Part shown: one piece after another, positions 49,938-61,208 of the stretch | How the letters are laid out: every line of letters begins with the position of its first letter | Position numbering within the stretch: the stretch's first letter is position 1 | From: Lonepinella sp051851555 | GTDB taxonomy: Bacteria > Pseudomonadota > Gammaproteobacteria > Enterobacterales > Pasteurellaceae | DNA: 64,000 nt | Direction of reading: 5' to 3' | NCBI RefSeq assembly: GCF_051851555.1 | Contig: NZ_JBPDVH010000001.1 | Location: 62,001 to 126,000, forward strand | The notes under the pieces: generated by a model | Told to the model about the DNA's origin: nothing | Database searches by the model: none | What the model saw: only the letters and a program-made list of their open reading frames with translations | Made by a program: the position numbers and the translations under genes

Positions 49938-49977
49938 TTTTCACCGCACTTTATTTAAGCCAAAGTGCGGTGGAAAA
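49938..49977 (+). repeat. Paired uptake signals between gltB and gltD
   Basis: TTTTCACCGCACTTT (49938-49952) and AAAGTGCGGTGGAAA (49962-49976) form a long stem with one mismatch. An A-rich rather than T-rich tail follows on the coding strand, so it is a weak terminator at best. It could reduce gltD expression relative to gltB. Confidence 0.65.
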
Positions 49978-50008
49978 AGAAAAAATTTTTAAAGATTTGA
50001 AGGAATAA

Positions 50009-51436
<1,428 letters not shown>

Positions 51437-51461
51437 CGCCTAATTTGTTCCCCAAGTACAC

Positions 51462-51505
51462 AAACTGCGGTGGAAAAAGTTCATTTTTTTCACCGCAGTT
51501 TTTTT
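51462..51505 (+). terminator. Terminator of gltBD
   Basis: AAACTGCGGTG (51462-51472) pairs with CACCGCAGTTT (51491-51501) and runs into seven T. The arms are an uptake signal with one changed base (ACTGCGGT), apparently decayed as a USS but kept as a stem. Confidence 0.85.
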
Positions 51506-51607
51506 GATGCTGAAACAATTTAGCGAAGAACTTTTTCCAACATCCCCAGTCTAACTGTCGTCTTGAATTCACAAGGCATTATTTTTTATTTTTAATTAAG
51601 GTTTATT

Positions 51608-52015
51608 ATGAAATTAACATCTACTCTCGGTACCACCACATTAGCCGCCACTGCATTTATCTTAACGGCTTGTTCAGCATTTGAATCTAGCTCAACAGCC
51701 ACAGCGAGCTCAAGTACAGAAAGTACAGTAACAAGTGCAATGGCTAATTCTGCGGCAAACTCTGCGGCGAGCAATATTACCACAGCCGTCAACACCACCG
51801 TAAATAATGCAGCGTCTAATATCACCACTACCGTGAGTGACAAAGTCAACAACATGACCTCAACTACCACCTCTAAAATGGCTAACGCAACGACTTCTGT
51901 AAGCAACGCAAGTTCAACAGTCTCCAATGTGTCAAGTGCGGTCAGCAATGCGAAAACTGCGGTAACCAATGCAACAAATGCCGTAAGTTCAGTGAAATCC
52001 GCAGCAGGTTTCTAA
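51608..52015 (+). CDS. Low-complexity Ser/Thr/Ala/Asn-rich lipoprotein
   Basis: 135 residues. A lipoprotein signal peptide ends in LTACSAF (lipobox Cys22). The mature part is built almost only from S, T, A, N and V, with recurrent units such as NAASNITT, TTVSDKVNNMTS and SNVSSAVSNAKTAV in a roughly seven- or eleven-residue rhythm, like a long amphipathic coiled coil. No charged pocket or enzyme motif is present. It has its own ribosome site (AAGG) and terminator. Function unknown; a surface or cell-wall-spacing role is a guess. Confidence 0.75.
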   Translation: MKLTSTLGTTTLAATAFILTACSAFESSSTATASSSTESTVTSAMANSAANSAASNITTAVNTTVNNAASNITTTVSDKVNNMTSTTTSKMANATTSVSNASSTVSNVSSAVSNAKTAVTNATNAVSSVKSAAGF

Positions 52016-52041
52016 TACCTATTGCAATCAACATGAATATA

Positions 52042-52072
52042 AAAAATGCCTTGATTACTCAAGGCATTTTTG
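52042..52072. terminator. Terminator between the lipoprotein gene and glnA
   Basis: AATGCCTTGA pairs with TCAAGGCATT around a 4-base loop, with A and T runs on either side, serving the convergent genes on both strands. Confidence 0.88.
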
Positions 52073-52089
52073 TTGGTTTAGACTAGCAA

Positions 52090-53511
52090 TTACGCATAAT
52101 ACATTTCAAATTCCACTGGGTGTGGAGTCATGTTCAAACGTTCTACTTCTTTACGTTTCATACCGATATAAGTTTCGATAAAGTCTTTAGTGAATACACC
52201 ACCTTGGGTTAAGAATTCATAATCTTTTGCAAGATTATCAAGAGCCTCCTCTAATGAGCTTGACACCGCTGGAATTTCTTTTAATTCTTCTGGTGGTAAG
52301 TCATAAAGGTTTTTGTCCATGGCATCACCTGGGTGAATTTTGTTTACCACGCCGTCTAAGCCCGCCATTAACAAAGCTGCAAAACATAAATACGGATTTG
52401 CGATTGGATCAGGGAAACGAGCCTCGACACGGGTTGCTTTCGGACTGGTCACCGCAGGAATACGAATAGATGCAGAACGGTTACTGGCCGAGTAAGCTAA
52501 TAATACGGGAGCTTCAAACCCTGGCACTAAACGTTTGTATGAGTTTGTACTTGGGTTAGTAAAGGCATTTAAGGCTTTAGCGTGTTTGATAATACCACCG
52601 ATATAATATAACGCCGTTTCGGACAAGCCCGCATATTTGTCACCCATAAAGATATTTTTACCGTCTTTACTTAATGACATATTACAGTGCATACCTGAAC
52701 CATTGTCACCGGCAAACGGTTTTGGCATAAAGCAAGCGGTTTTGCCGTGTTCTAATGCCACGTTTTGCACGATATATTTGTAGATTTGAGTTTCGTCCGC
52801 TTTCAACGTTAAGCTATTGAATTTGGTCGCAATTTCATTTTGACCAGCAGTCGCTACTTCATGGTGATGTGCCTCAATCACTAAGCCCATTTCTTCAAGC
52901 AATAAACACATTTCAGAACGAATATCATGTCCGCTATCAATCGGTGCTACGGCACAATAACCGCCTTTTTTCAATGGACGATAAGCATTGTTGCCTTGTT
53001 CTTTGTATTTGCGGTTGGTGTTCCACATGGCCTCTTCGTCATCAATGGCGTAAGATACTTTATTTGGCTCCGTAGAAAAACGCACATCATCAAATAAAAA
53101 GAATTCTGGTTCTGGCCCAAACATGACATTATCTGCGACACCGGTTGAACGCATATATTGTTCGGCACGCAAGGCAATAGAACGTGGGTCACGATCATAA
53201 CTTTGCATGGTGTTCGGATCATAGATACTACAACGAATAGAAAGCGTTGGGATTTGTGCAAAGGGATCCACTACGGCACTTTCTGGAATTGGCATTAAAA
53301 GCATATCGGCTTTGTTAATCGCTCGCCAGCCCTCAACGGAAGATCCGTCGAACATTTTGCCCTCTTCAAAGAAATCTTCATCAATGGCACTGGCAGGTAA
53401 TGATACGCCGTGTTCCTTGCCTTTGATGTTCGTAAAACGAAGAAGAACAAATTTGATATTGTTTTCTTCGATAAGTTTAAATACGTTAGCAATCGCTTGT
53501 GTGTTTGACAT
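52090..53511 (-). CDS. glnA: Glutamine synthetase, type I
   Basis: 473 residues. [16 protein letters not shown] [10 protein letters not shown] near the start, [12 protein letters not shown] (metal ligands), [23 protein letters not shown], and [10 protein letters not shown] holding the tyrosine that is adenylylated in the GSI-beta class. It makes glutamine from glutamate and ammonia, feeding GltBD. The adenylylation site is kept, so GlnE-type control is expected. Confidence 0.98.
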   Translation of the reverse strand: MSNTQAIANVFKLIEENNIKFVLLRFTNIKGKEHGVSLPASAIDEDFFEEGKMFDGSSVEGWRAINKADMLLMPIPESAVVDPFAQIPTLSIRCSIYDPNTMQSYDRDPRSIALRAEQYMRSTGVADNVMFGPEPEFFLFDDVRFSTEPNKVSYAIDDEEAMWNTNRKYKEQGNNAYRPLKKGGYCAVAPIDSGHDIRSEMCLLLEEMGLVIEAHHHEVATAGQNEIATKFNSLTLKADETQIYKYIVQNVALEHGKTACFMPKPFAGDNGSGMHCNMSLSKDGKNIFMGDKYAGLSETALYYIGGIIKHAKALNAFTNPSTNSYKRLVPGFEAPVLLAYSASNRSASIRIPAVTSPKATRVEARFPDPIANPYLCFAALLMAGLDGVVNKIHPGDAMDKNLYDLPPEELKEIPAVSSSLEEALDNLAKDYEFLTQGGVFTKDFIETYIGMKRKEVERLNMTPHPVEFEMYYA

Positions 53512-53577
53512 AGAAACTTCCTTCCAAGTTAAATTTTAAGAGTCAGTAAATTCTTGCAATGTGGTTGCATAGAAAAA

Positions 53578-53619
53578 GTAACCAATTATTTCAAAGATAA
53601 CAATAATATTTTTGGTTAC
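53578..53619. promoter_or_regulatory. Inverted repeat in the glnA upstream region
   Basis: GTAACCAA (53578-53585) and TTGGTTAC (53612-53619) are exact reverse complements separated by 26 bases, about 65-110 bases upstream of glnA. The placement suits a regulator binding site or looping pair for glnA. No standard NtrC or sigma-54 pattern was recognised. Confidence 0.45.
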
Positions 53620-53695
53620 ATTTAACAAACAAACACTATTGTTATATTATATTTAAAATTAACGCCTTTCAATTAGATTATTTCTAATTTAATCC

Positions 53696-54838
53696 TTAAC
53701 AGAAATGATTAATCAACTTCGTCAACAGTTGTTGTGTTGGTTTAATAAATTCTGCCGATAAAAATTCATCCGGCTGATGGGCTTGTTCAATGGAACCTGG
53801 CCCTAACACAAGCGTCGGACAAAGTTGTTGAATAAAGGGTGCCTCGGTGCAGTAGTTTACCACTTCACATTTTTCTCTCAACAATTTTTCCACCACTTGC
53901 ACGACTTGTGCAGAATGCTCACATTCATAACCCGGTATCGGCTCATGCAAATTTCGCAAGGTGAGAAGATCACCATATTGTTCAAATAGCGGAGCCAATT
54001 TTTCTCGCAACATGCTTTCCAAATCCTCTAACTGCATAGCAGGCAAGGGACGAATATCAAATTGCAATTCACAACAAGCACAAATACGATTGACCGCATC
54101 ACCGCCGTGAATTGAGCCGAAATTCATGGTGGGATAAGGAATGGCAAAATCGGCGTGATGATATTTTTCTTTCAGCTCATTTCGCATTTGCATTAAATAA
54201 CCTGTGGCTTGGTGCATAATTTCAATGGCATTTACGCCTTTTTCAGGATCGCTAGAATGGCCCGACTTGCCAATAATTTGCAAGCCTTTGCCAATATGCC
54301 CTTTGTGGGCGCGCACTGGGCGTAAAGACGTGGGTTCGCCAATCACCGCACAATCGGGGCGAATATGGGCATGTTGAATAAAGGTTCTTGTCCCCAACAT
54401 GGAAGTTTCTTCGTCAGCCGTGGCTAGAATGCGTAAAGGTTTGGTGAGTTGGGTTAAATCAATCTGCTGAATGGCATCCAGAACAAAAGCAAAAAAGCCT
54501 TTCATATCCGCCGTGCCTAAACCGTAAAATTTGCCATCTTTTTCTGTTAGCTTGAACGGATCAAATGTCCAACGCCCTTCATCAAAGGGAACGGTGTCCG
54601 TATGCCCTGCCAATAATAAACCGCCTTCTCTCTCACCATAAGTTGCCAGTAAATTATATTTGTCATTACTGCCCGCCACAGGTAGAATTTCCGTCTGAAA
54701 ACCAAGATCTTTTAGCCAATTCGCTAACAATTCAATTAAACTGCGGTTCGATTGATCGAAGTTTTTATCAATACTGCTAATGGTCGGTATGGCAATCAGT
54801 TGTTGATACATTTGGATAAAAGAGAGATGTTTTTTCAT
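53696..54838 (-). CDS. argE: Acetylornithine deacetylase
   Basis: 380-residue M20 peptidase-fold enzyme with [49 protein letters not shown] and [17 protein letters not shown]. It releases ornithine from N-acetylornithine. Divergent from argCBH with a shared regulatory region, the arrangement known from E. coli. Confidence 0.96.
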   Translation of the reverse strand: MKKHLSFIQMYQQLIAIPTISSIDKNFDQSNRSLIELLANWLKDLGFQTEILPVAGSNDKYNLLATYGEREGGLLLAGHTDTVPFDEGRWTFDPFKLTEKDGKFYGLGTADMKGFFAFVLDAIQQIDLTQLTKPLRILATADEETSMLGTRTFIQHAHIRPDCAVIGEPTSLRPVRAHKGHIGKGLQIIGKSGHSSDPEKGVNAIEIMHQATGYLMQMRNELKEKYHHADFAIPYPTMNFGSIHGGDAVNRICACCELQFDIRPLPAMQLEDLESMLREKLAPLFEQYGDLLTLRNLHEPIPGYECEHSAQVVQVVEKLLREKCEVVNYCTEAPFIQQLCPTLVLGPGSIEQAHQPDEFLSAEFIKPTQQLLTKLINHFC

Positions 54839-54870
54839 TTAATTTGCCTAATAACAGTTGCTTTTTAAAT

Positions 54871-54895
54871 ATTTATGCAGAATAATAGCATAAAT
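54871..54895. promoter_or_regulatory. Candidate ArgR operator between argE and argC
   Basis: ATTTATGC (54871-54878) and GCATAAAT (54888-54895) are perfect inverted arms with a 9-base centre, in the 86-base divergent spacer. The A/T-rich, dyad nature and its place match an arginine box pair, though it is not an exact E. coli consensus. Confidence 0.55.
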
Positions 54896-54924
54896 AATCA
54901 CTATAACAAAAACAGGATTACATT

Positions 54925-55935
54925 ATGACACAAAAAGCCATTATTGTCGGAGCCAGTGGCTATACTGGTGCAGAGCTTGCTCAAATTCTCACTCGTCATC
55001 CGCATTTTGATCTGGCAGGACTTTATGTTTCACAGCAAAGTGTAGATGCCAATAAACGCATTTCTGATCTTTATCCGCAATTACGTACATTCTGTGATCT
55101 GCCTTTGCGGCCGTTGCCTGAAGATTTATCCTTGCTAGCAAATGATGCCGATATTGTATTTCTCGCCACAGCACATGAAGTTAGCCATAACCTTGCCCCA
55201 ATTTTTTTACAACAAGATTGCCAAGTATTCGATTTATCGGGGGCTTTCCGTGTCAATAATGCAGAATTTTACACCAAATATTATGGTTTTGAACATCAAT
55301 ATCCTGAACTTCTCAATTTTGCGGTATATGGCCTTGCCGAATGGAACAGTAAGCAGATTCAACAAACCGATTTAATTGCGGTAGCCGGTTGTTATCCAAC
55401 GGTGTCACAATTAAGTATAAAACCATTAATTGAAAATAATTTATTAGATCTCAATCAATTACCGGTGATTAATGCGGTCAGTGGCGTGAGCGGTGCCGGT
55501 CGTCGGCCAGCCATTACTAGCAGTTTCTGCGAAGTGAGCCTGAACGCTTATGGTGTCTTTACCCACCGTCATCAACCTGAAATTGCTACCCATTTAGGCA
55601 CCGAAGTCATTTTTACACCGCACTTAGGCAATTTTAAACGAGGTATTTTAGCCACCATTACGGCCAAATTAAAAGAGGGCGTCACCGACGAGCAAATCAG
55701 ATCCGCTTATCAACAATATTACGCTAATTGCCCGCTCGTGCGAGTGTATGAGCAAGGTTTACCAAGCATTAAAGCGGTGGAATTTACCCCTTATTGTGAT
55801 ATTGGTTTTGCCACCCATAACGGGCATATTGTGATTATCGGGGCGGAAGATAATTTACTGAAAGGGGCTGCCTCACAAGCGGTACAATGTGCCAATATTC
55901 GTTTCGGTTATAATGAAACGCTCGGTTTATTTTAA
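54925..55935 (+). CDS. argC: N-acetyl-gamma-glutamyl-phosphate reductase
   Basis: 336 residues. NADP-binding [20 protein letters not shown], catalytic Cys in [14 protein letters not shown], and [16 protein letters not shown]. It reduces acetylglutamyl phosphate to the semialdehyde. It starts the argCBH operon; argB follows by 12 bases. Confidence 0.97.
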   Translation: MTQKAIIVGASGYTGAELAQILTRHPHFDLAGLYVSQQSVDANKRISDLYPQLRTFCDLPLRPLPEDLSLLANDADIVFLATAHEVSHNLAPIFLQQDCQVFDLSGAFRVNNAEFYTKYYGFEHQYPELLNFAVYGLAEWNSKQIQQTDLIAVAGCYPTVSQLSIKPLIENNLLDLNQLPVINAVSGVSGAGRRPAITSSFCEVSLNAYGVFTHRHQPEIATHLGTEVIFTPHLGNFKRGILATITAKLKEGVTDEQIRSAYQQYYANCPLVRVYEQGLPSIKAVEFTPYCDIGFATHNGHIVIIGAEDNLLKGAASQAVQCANIRFGYNETLGLF

Positions 55936-55947
55936 GGATTTATCGCA

Positions 55948-56724
55948 ATGATTAGACCTTTAGTGATTAAATTAGGCGGTGTGTTATTAGATACCCCTGC
56001 TGCCATGGAAAATTTATTCCTTGCCTTAGCAGATTATCTACAACAGGCTACTCGCCCTTTAGTTATCGTGCATGGTGGCGGTTGCGTAGTGGATGATTTA
56101 ATGAAAAGATTAAACTTACCTGTGCAAAAGAAAAATGGCTTGCGAGTGACTCCAAGCGATCAAATTGACATTATCGTGGGAGCGTTGGCTGGCATTGCCA
56201 ATAAAAAACTGTTAGCACAAGCCATAAAATTTCAGTTAAATCCTGTCGGATTAAGTCTTGCTGACGGCAATTTGACCAGTGCGGTGCAATTTGATCCTGA
56301 ATTAGGTCATGTCGCCAATGTTCAAGCGAAAAACGCTACGCTGTTAGAGCAATTATTAACCAGCAAATTTTTACCGATTATTAGCTCTATTGCTGTTGAT
56401 GATCAAGGGCATTTAATGAATGTCAACGCTGATCAAGCTGCCACCGCTATTGCGGCATTAATTAACGCAGATTTAGTCATGCTGTCTGATGTGGACGGCG
56501 TGTTAGACGGCAATAAACAACGTATTTCACAATTAACCGCAGCACAAATTGAACAATTAATTGCTGATAAGGTCATTACTGACGGTATGATTGTTAAAGT
56601 AAAAGCGGCACTTGATGCGGCACAATTATTACAACGTGGCGTAGATATTGCGAATTGGAAATATCCTGAAAAACTCACCGCACTTTTTGCAGGTGAGATT
56701 ATCGGCACAAGAATTTATCCTTAA
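55948..56724 (+). CDS. argB: Acetylglutamate kinase
   Basis: 258 residues of the amino-acid kinase family, arginine-insensitive short type: [52 protein letters not shown] and [14 protein letters not shown]. It phosphorylates N-acetylglutamate in the second step of arginine synthesis. Confidence 0.97.
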   Translation: MIRPLVIKLGGVLLDTPAAMENLFLALADYLQQATRPLVIVHGGGCVVDDLMKRLNLPVQKKNGLRVTPSDQIDIIVGALAGIANKKLLAQAIKFQLNPVGLSLADGNLTSAVQFDPELGHVANVQAKNATLLEQLLTSKFLPIISSIAVDDQGHLMNVNADQAATAIAALINADLVMLSDVDGVLDGNKQRISQLTAAQIEQLIADKVITDGMIVKVKAALDAAQLLQRGVDIANWKYPEKLTALFAGEIIGTRIYP

Positions 56725-56753
56725 CTGAAATAAAAACAAAAGGACAACACAAC

Positions 56754-58130
56754 ATGGCATTATGGGGCGGTCGCTTTACTCAAGCGGCAGATAAACGTTT
56801 TAAAGATTTTAATGATTCACTACGTTTTGACTATCGTTTAGCTGAACAAGATATTGAGGGTTCAGTGGGTTGGTCAAAGGCATTAGTGAGTGTCGGCGTT
56901 CTCACCACAGATGAACAAGCTCAACTGGAACAAGCATTAAATCAGTTGTTAATTGAAGTGCGCTCAAATCCGCTGGCAATTTTGCAAGATGATGCGGAAG
57001 ATATTCATAGTTGGGTAGAAAGTAAGCTCATCGATAAAGTCGGCAATCTAGGTAAAAAGCTACACACAGGACGTAGCCGTAACGATCAGGTCGCCCTTGA
57101 CATAAAAATGTGGTGCAAACAGCAAGTCACGGAATTGCAATACAGCGTACGTGAACTACAAGCCAAATTAGTGGCAACCGCTGAAAATAATCAACACGCC
57201 GTGATGCCTGGTTATACCCATTTACAACGTGCTCAACCAATCAGCTTTGCTCACTGGTGTATGGCGTATGTAGAAATGTTAGAACGAGATTATAGCCGTT
57301 TAGCAGATGCCTATCGCCGTATGAATACTTGCCCACTCGGCAGTGGGGCATTAGCAGGTACAGCCTATCCTATCGACCGTGAACAATTAGCACAAGATCT
57401 TGGTTTTGACTTCGCCACTCGCAACAGCTTAGACAGTGTTTCTGACCGTGATCATATTATTGAATTGCTTTCCACTGCGTCATTAAGTATGGCACACCTT
57501 TCTCGTTTCGCTGAAGATATGATTATTTTCAACAGTGGCGAGGCGGATTTTGTGGAATTATCTGATCGAGTCACATCAGGTTCATCACTCATGCCACAAA
57601 AGAAAAACCCCGATGCGTGCGAATTGATTCGAGGTAAAACTGGGCGTGTGATCGGTTCACTTATGGGTATGCTCACCACCGTCAAAGGCTTGCCATTGGC
57701 CTACAACAAAGACATGCAGGAAGATAAAGAGGGCATTTTTGACGCCTTAGACACCTGGCACGATTGCTTAACCATGGCTGCATTTGTATTAGAGGACATC
57801 AAAGTTAATATCAACCGTACTCGAGAGGCTGCACTCAAAGGCTACTCTAATGCGACCGAGCTCGCTGATTACTTAGTAGCAAAAGGCGTGCCGTTCCGTG
57901 ATTCACATCATATTGTGGGTGAAACCGTGGTTTATGCAATTCAAGTTCAAAAAGGCTTAGAAGATTTAACCGTGCAAGAATTTCGTCAATTTAGTGATGT
58001 CATTGGCGAAGATGTTTACCCTATTTTATCATTGCAATCCTGTTTGGATAAACGTAATGCCAGGGGTGGGGTGTCTCCGTTGCGAGTGGCGGAGGCGATT
58101 GAAGAGGCGAAAGCGAGAATGAAAGGCTAA
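56754..58130 (+). CDS. argH: Argininosuccinate lyase
   Basis: 458 residues. Start [20 protein letters not shown], then [17 protein letters not shown] and the fumarase-superfamily signature [22 protein letters not shown]. It splits argininosuccinate to arginine and fumarate. argG is not in the window. Followed by a shared USS-like terminator. Confidence 0.98.
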   Translation: MALWGGRFTQAADKRFKDFNDSLRFDYRLAEQDIEGSVGWSKALVSVGVLTTDEQAQLEQALNQLLIEVRSNPLAILQDDAEDIHSWVESKLIDKVGNLGKKLHTGRSRNDQVALDIKMWCKQQVTELQYSVRELQAKLVATAENNQHAVMPGYTHLQRAQPISFAHWCMAYVEMLERDYSRLADAYRRMNTCPLGSGALAGTAYPIDREQLAQDLGFDFATRNSLDSVSDRDHIIELLSTASLSMAHLSRFAEDMIIFNSGEADFVELSDRVTSGSSLMPQKKNPDACELIRGKTGRVIGSLMGMLTTVKGLPLAYNKDMQEDKEGIFDALDTWHDCLTMAAFVLEDIKVNINRTREAALKGYSNATELADYLVAKGVPFRDSHHIVGETVVYAIQVQKGLEDLTVQEFRQFSDVIGEDVYPILSLQSCLDKRNARGGVSPLRVAEAIEEAKARMKG

Positions 58131-58147
58131 TTTAGGCTTGGAATAAA

Positions 58148-58188
58148 ATAGTGCGGTGAAAAATTTCAATTTTTTTTCACCGCATTTT
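58148..58188. terminator. Terminator between argH and the EcsC-like gene
   Basis: TGCGGTGAAAAA (58152-58163) pairs with TTTTTCACCGCA (58173-58184). The left arm reads TAGTGCGGT, one base from the uptake consensus. It serves convergent genes. Confidence 0.8.
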
Positions 58189-58215
58189 GCTTTTGAATGA
58201 CATCAAATAAAACAG

Positions 58216-59196
58216 TTACCGTAAAAATTTACCCATAAAACCAAATTTAGTCGCAGCACCTGCTACCGTTCTAGCTGTTTTTGCTTGTTTGTCTGGAATT
58301 GTATATTTTTCCTGATTATCATCGCTCGTGGAATCTTCAAAGTCTGCAGATTCATCGGATACTACATTAGGATCATCTTCATTCACCGTATATATAGCAT
58401 CAAAAATTTCTGGCATCTCACGTCGAATTTCATTTTGATCTTCCGCCATTTCTTCTTCAGTATATCCATCAGCGGACTTACTAAAGGCATTAATCAACCT
58501 GTTACTCATGGGTCCTAAAGTAGCATAGGTTAATGCACCAGATAATACCCCTCCCAATACTGGGATAACTTTGGAGGCTCCTCGTTGCACAGTATCCTTG
58601 GTTATTTTAATCCCCACGTATTTTGCTATCTGTTTTAAAATTGGATACCATGCAGTTTTAGTTATAGCAGTTCTAGCCATATTCTTAATCATGGTATTAC
58701 CAGCCGATACGGTAATTTGACGTAATAATGCAGCACTCCCAGCCACCCCTAACATTGTCCCCATAAAAATCATTAGCTCTGATTGAACTTTGTTCTCATC
58801 TAGTTCTCCACCATTCCATAAATCGCCATTACCATACAAATATGAAATCTCTTGAGCCAATTTTAAAGAAAAACCCCAAAATTGCATAGTATCCGCAGGA
58901 ATGGTTGCTGCCATTGCTAATCCACCAGGTAATCCAGCCATAAATGAAGTCCCTGAACTTTGCCAACGCCTTTTTTGACATAGTTCCCGAGCGACACGTT
59001 CAATTTCATTTACCTTAAAGATTCCTGATTTAATCGGCCCTTCTGTTAATAATCTTGTATGCTGTTCAGGAGTTAAGTTGCCTTTGGGATCAAGAATCTC
59101 TAACAAAAAAGAGCTACGGTTTACTCTAATCATTGGGGTTTTCAATAGAGTTGAAACAACCGTTAAGGCTGTATTCGATACATTTTCTTCTGACAT
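58216..59196 (-). CDS. EcsC-like membrane-associated protein, function unknown
   Basis: About 326 residues from the ATG at 59196, which has GGGAG five bases before it. The motif FMAGLPGGLAMAATIPADTMQFWGFSLKLAQEISYLYG resembles the EcsC family core. Gly/Ala-rich helices at about 85-105, 145-165 and 215-240 could insert in or lie on a membrane. The C-terminal 80 residues are acidic, then basic. It is downstream of a 46-aa ORF and opposite an XRE regulator. EcsC proteins are poorly understood; the call is at family level only. Confidence 0.68.
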   Translation of the reverse strand: MSEENVSNTALTVVSTLLKTPMIRVNRSSFLLEILDPKGNLTPEQHTRLLTEGPIKSGIFKVNEIERVARELCQKRRWQSSGTSFMAGLPGGLAMAATIPADTMQFWGFSLKLAQEISYLYGNGDLWNGGELDENKVQSELMIFMGTMLGVAGSAALLRQITVSAGNTMIKNMARTAITKTAWYPILKQIAKYVGIKITKDTVQRGASKVIPVLGGVLSGALTYATLGPMSNRLINAFSKSADGYTEEEMAEDQNEIRREMPEIFDAIYTVNEDDPNVVSDESADFEDSTSDDNQEKYTIPDKQAKTARTVAGAATKFGFMGKFLR

Positions 59197-59216
59197 AAAT
59201 ACTCCCAAATCACAGA

Positions 59217-59357
59217 TTAAATAAGCGAAATAATTATCGCTTTAGGATGGCTACGTAGAAAGAGTTGCTTAGCTTCAGATGCAGAATTAGCATAAATAAC
59301 AGTATTCATAGTGGTTTTCTTACTGTCATCTGGATAGAAACGAATTGAAAATTTCAT
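59217..59357 (-). CDS. Small ORF (46 aa) in an XRE/EcsC module
   Basis: ATG at 59357 (minus) with a perfect AAGGAG ribosome site 8 bases earlier; stop at 59217-59219. It begins MKFSIRFYPDDSKKTTMNTV and ends KAIIISLI. It reads like a compact alpha-beta domain of about one ferredoxin half. The EcsC-like ORF starts 20 bases after it, so they are probably cotranscribed and regulated from the divergent spacer by the XRE protein. Not recognised. Confidence 0.65.
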   Translation of the reverse strand: MKFSIRFYPDDSKKTTMNTVIYANSASEAKQLFLRSHPKAIIISLI

Positions 59358-59476
59358 TTTAAATCTCCTTTTATATTGTTAATGATAAACTAAACTGCAT
59401 TTGTATATTAATTGTTATACTTTGGTGATACAATACACAGTAAGTTATATTCAAGTACCTAAAAAGTTATATTATT

Positions 59477-59878
59477 ATGAAAACTAATGAGAAAATTCGC
59501 AAATTAAGAGAAGATCATCAACTTACTCAAGAAGAAATGGCTGTCAAATTAAGTATGTCAAAGCAAGGATATGCAAAAATTGAACGTGGCGATACTCGAT
59601 CAAATTTACATCGTCTTGAGCAGATATCTGCTGTCTTTGGTATTGATATTATTGATTTGCTTTCTTATGGTGAAGATTCTCGTATCCAATTTAACAATGT
59701 TTCCAATAATGAATCCGTAACTAATACCTATTTTTCTGTTGGAAAAGATGATGTGGTAGATGAAATTCAACGCTTACAAGCCATAGTTTCGTACAAAGAT
59801 GAAATTATACAAGGGCTGAAAAATGAAAATGAGTTATTAAAAAGTATGAATGATTTACTAAAAAAGCAGCTAGGATAA
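59477..59878 (+). CDS. XRE-family transcriptional regulator with C-terminal coiled coil
   Basis: 133 residues. N-terminal helix-turn-helix (about 4-60): IRKLREDHQLTQEEMAVKLSMSKQGYAKIERGDTRSN. The C-terminal third, DEIQRLQAIVSYKDEIIQGLKNENELLKSMNDLLKKQL, is a heptad coiled coil, probably for dimerisation. It diverges from the 46-aa/EcsC pair and likely controls it. A-rich start region; AT content is higher than in the arg genes beside it. Confidence 0.85.
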   Translation: MKTNEKIRKLREDHQLTQEEMAVKLSMSKQGYAKIERGDTRSNLHRLEQISAVFGIDIIDLLSYGEDSRIQFNNVSNNESVTNTYFSVGKDDVVDEIQRLQAIVSYKDEIIQGLKNENELLKSMNDLLKKQLG

Positions 59879-59887
59879 GTTTCAAAT

Positions 59888-59923
59888 AGTGCGGTGAAAA
59901 ATTTCAATATTTTTCACCGCACT
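59888..59923. terminator. Terminator between the XRE and ATPase genes
   Basis: AGTGCGGTGAAAAAT (59888-59902) pairs with ATTTTTCACCGCACT (59909-59923), a perfect 15-bp stem. The left arm again reads TAGTGCGGT; the right arm is a full reversed uptake signal. Serves both convergent genes. Confidence 0.85.
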
Positions 59924-59943
59924 TTACGCTAATAAAAAGATAG

Positions 59944-61041
59944 TTAAGCTAAGTGAGTGGATTCAACGTTTTCTATGATCCAAGTGTGTAATAATGGACT
60001 ATTAATGTGCAATACGCCGTGGCTGGTTTTACTGATGAGATCCTTACGTTGTAGTTTCCTAATCGCACTTTGCATTGTACTCACCTTTATCTCTTCTACC
60101 CCTAAGGTTTCTGCCATTTGCTCCCGAAATTCCGCACCATATACTGCACTTTGCCCTTTGGCTATCGCTAGTAATGTGAACTGCTCTATTGCCGTTAACT
60201 CTCGCCATTGTGCAGTAAAATTACCATTTTCTTGCATTTGTTCTAACCGAATTTGAGCCGCTTTTTCAAGGCTTAATGCGGGGTTGATAATCATATCTTG
60301 AATAATCGCTCGCATATACATAGGTGTATAGTTTAGGCGTTCAAATACTGCGTATAATGCGTGCTTATCTAAGGATTTACTCATGCGTTCTTGATACACA
60401 TCAGCCAGAAAGTCAGTAAAATGTTGATCGAGATTCGGAAAATCTAACGCATGAGCGAAGTGGAAAAATGGGGCTTTCACATCGTTAAACATCATACGTA
60501 AACCGTTTGTGCTACTCCCTGTAAAAATGGTTTTAACCCGATTTTTATTTAAATCCAATCCTGTTCTTAGGCTACGAATCAGATAACTTGTATTGGGAAT
60601 CCGAGCTAATTCTTGGACTTCATCTAACAATAGTAATGAGGGTCGATTATCTGCGGCAATGCACGCAATAATCTCGCTAATATTTGGTAATGTTTTTTCG
60701 CTTAATGTTCTTTCTAACCCAACGCCCAACAAGTCTATTTTGGTAAAGCTGCTAAATAAGGTTTTTACACCATTGCCTGTGCGTATTTCTTGAGCGAATT
60801 GATGTAATGCTTGATGAAAAGACTCGTCAGCATTGTTCGCACTATTGCCGTCCATAAAAGAAAAATAAAATACATTAAAGCCATCTTTTTCAGCAAGGGG
60901 AGCAATATCATTAATTAGAAATTCTGTTTTCCCCATACGACGTGGGGCAAATAGCGTAAAGGCGTGAGTAATACTTGCTTTTAAGCTCGCCAGCAATGCA
61001 CTTGCTAATTCTGTTCTAGGAAAATATAAAGGATCTTTCAT
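59944..61041 (-). CDS. AAA-family ATPase with C-terminal winged helix (archaeal-ATPase/STAND-like)
   Basis: 365 residues. P-loop FAPRRMGKTEFLI near residue 35, Walker B PSLLLLDEVQEL around 140, sensor-like IFTGSSTNGLRMMF, and a C-terminal winged-helix region with TMQSAIRKLQRKDLI. This matches the ATPase_2/PRRxGKT family, often linked to defence or mobile DNA but also found as solitary genes. It is monocistronic, with its own operator-like repeats upstream. Confidence 0.75.
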   Translation of the reverse strand: MKDPLYFPRTELASALLASLKASITHAFTLFAPRRMGKTEFLINDIAPLAEKDGFNVFYFSFMDGNSANNADESFHQALHQFAQEIRTGNGVKTLFSSFTKIDLLGVGLERTLSEKTLPNISEIIACIAADNRPSLLLLDEVQELARIPNTSYLIRSLRTGLDLNKNRVKTIFTGSSTNGLRMMFNDVKAPFFHFAHALDFPNLDQHFTDFLADVYQERMSKSLDKHALYAVFERLNYTPMYMRAIIQDMIINPALSLEKAAQIRLEQMQENGNFTAQWRELTAIEQFTLLAIAKGQSAVYGAEFREQMAETLGVEEIKVSTMQSAIRKLQRKDLISKTSHGVLHINSPLLHTWIIENVESTHLA

Positions 61042-61088
61042 ACCACATACCTTATTGTATAGAATTAGCCATTATTGTACGTCATTTT

Positions 61089-61130
61089 GTCTAATTAGAC
61101 AAATCATGTCTAATCATGACTAATTGACTG
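61089..61130. promoter_or_regulatory. Operator-like repeats upstream of the ATPase gene
   Basis: GTCTAATTAGAC (61089-61100) is a perfect 12-base palindrome. Half-sites of the same kind recur just after it (GTCTAATCATGACTAATTGAC). Tandem sites this close to the start at 61041 suggest a dedicated repressor, possibly the ATPase itself through its winged helix. Confidence 0.6.
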
Positions 61131-61155
61131 AAAGTGATGTGGCATAGTACTAAAT

Positions 61156-61195
61156 AGTGCGGTGAAAATCTCTCACATTTTTCACCGCACTCTTG
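61156..61195 (-). terminator. Terminator of metY
   Basis: AGTGCGGTGAAAA (61156-61168) pairs perfectly with TTTTCACCGCACT (61179-61191). Same TAGTGCGGTGAAAA left arm as at 58148 and 59888. Confidence 0.75.
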
Positions 61196-61208
61196 TTTGT
61201 GTATAAAG

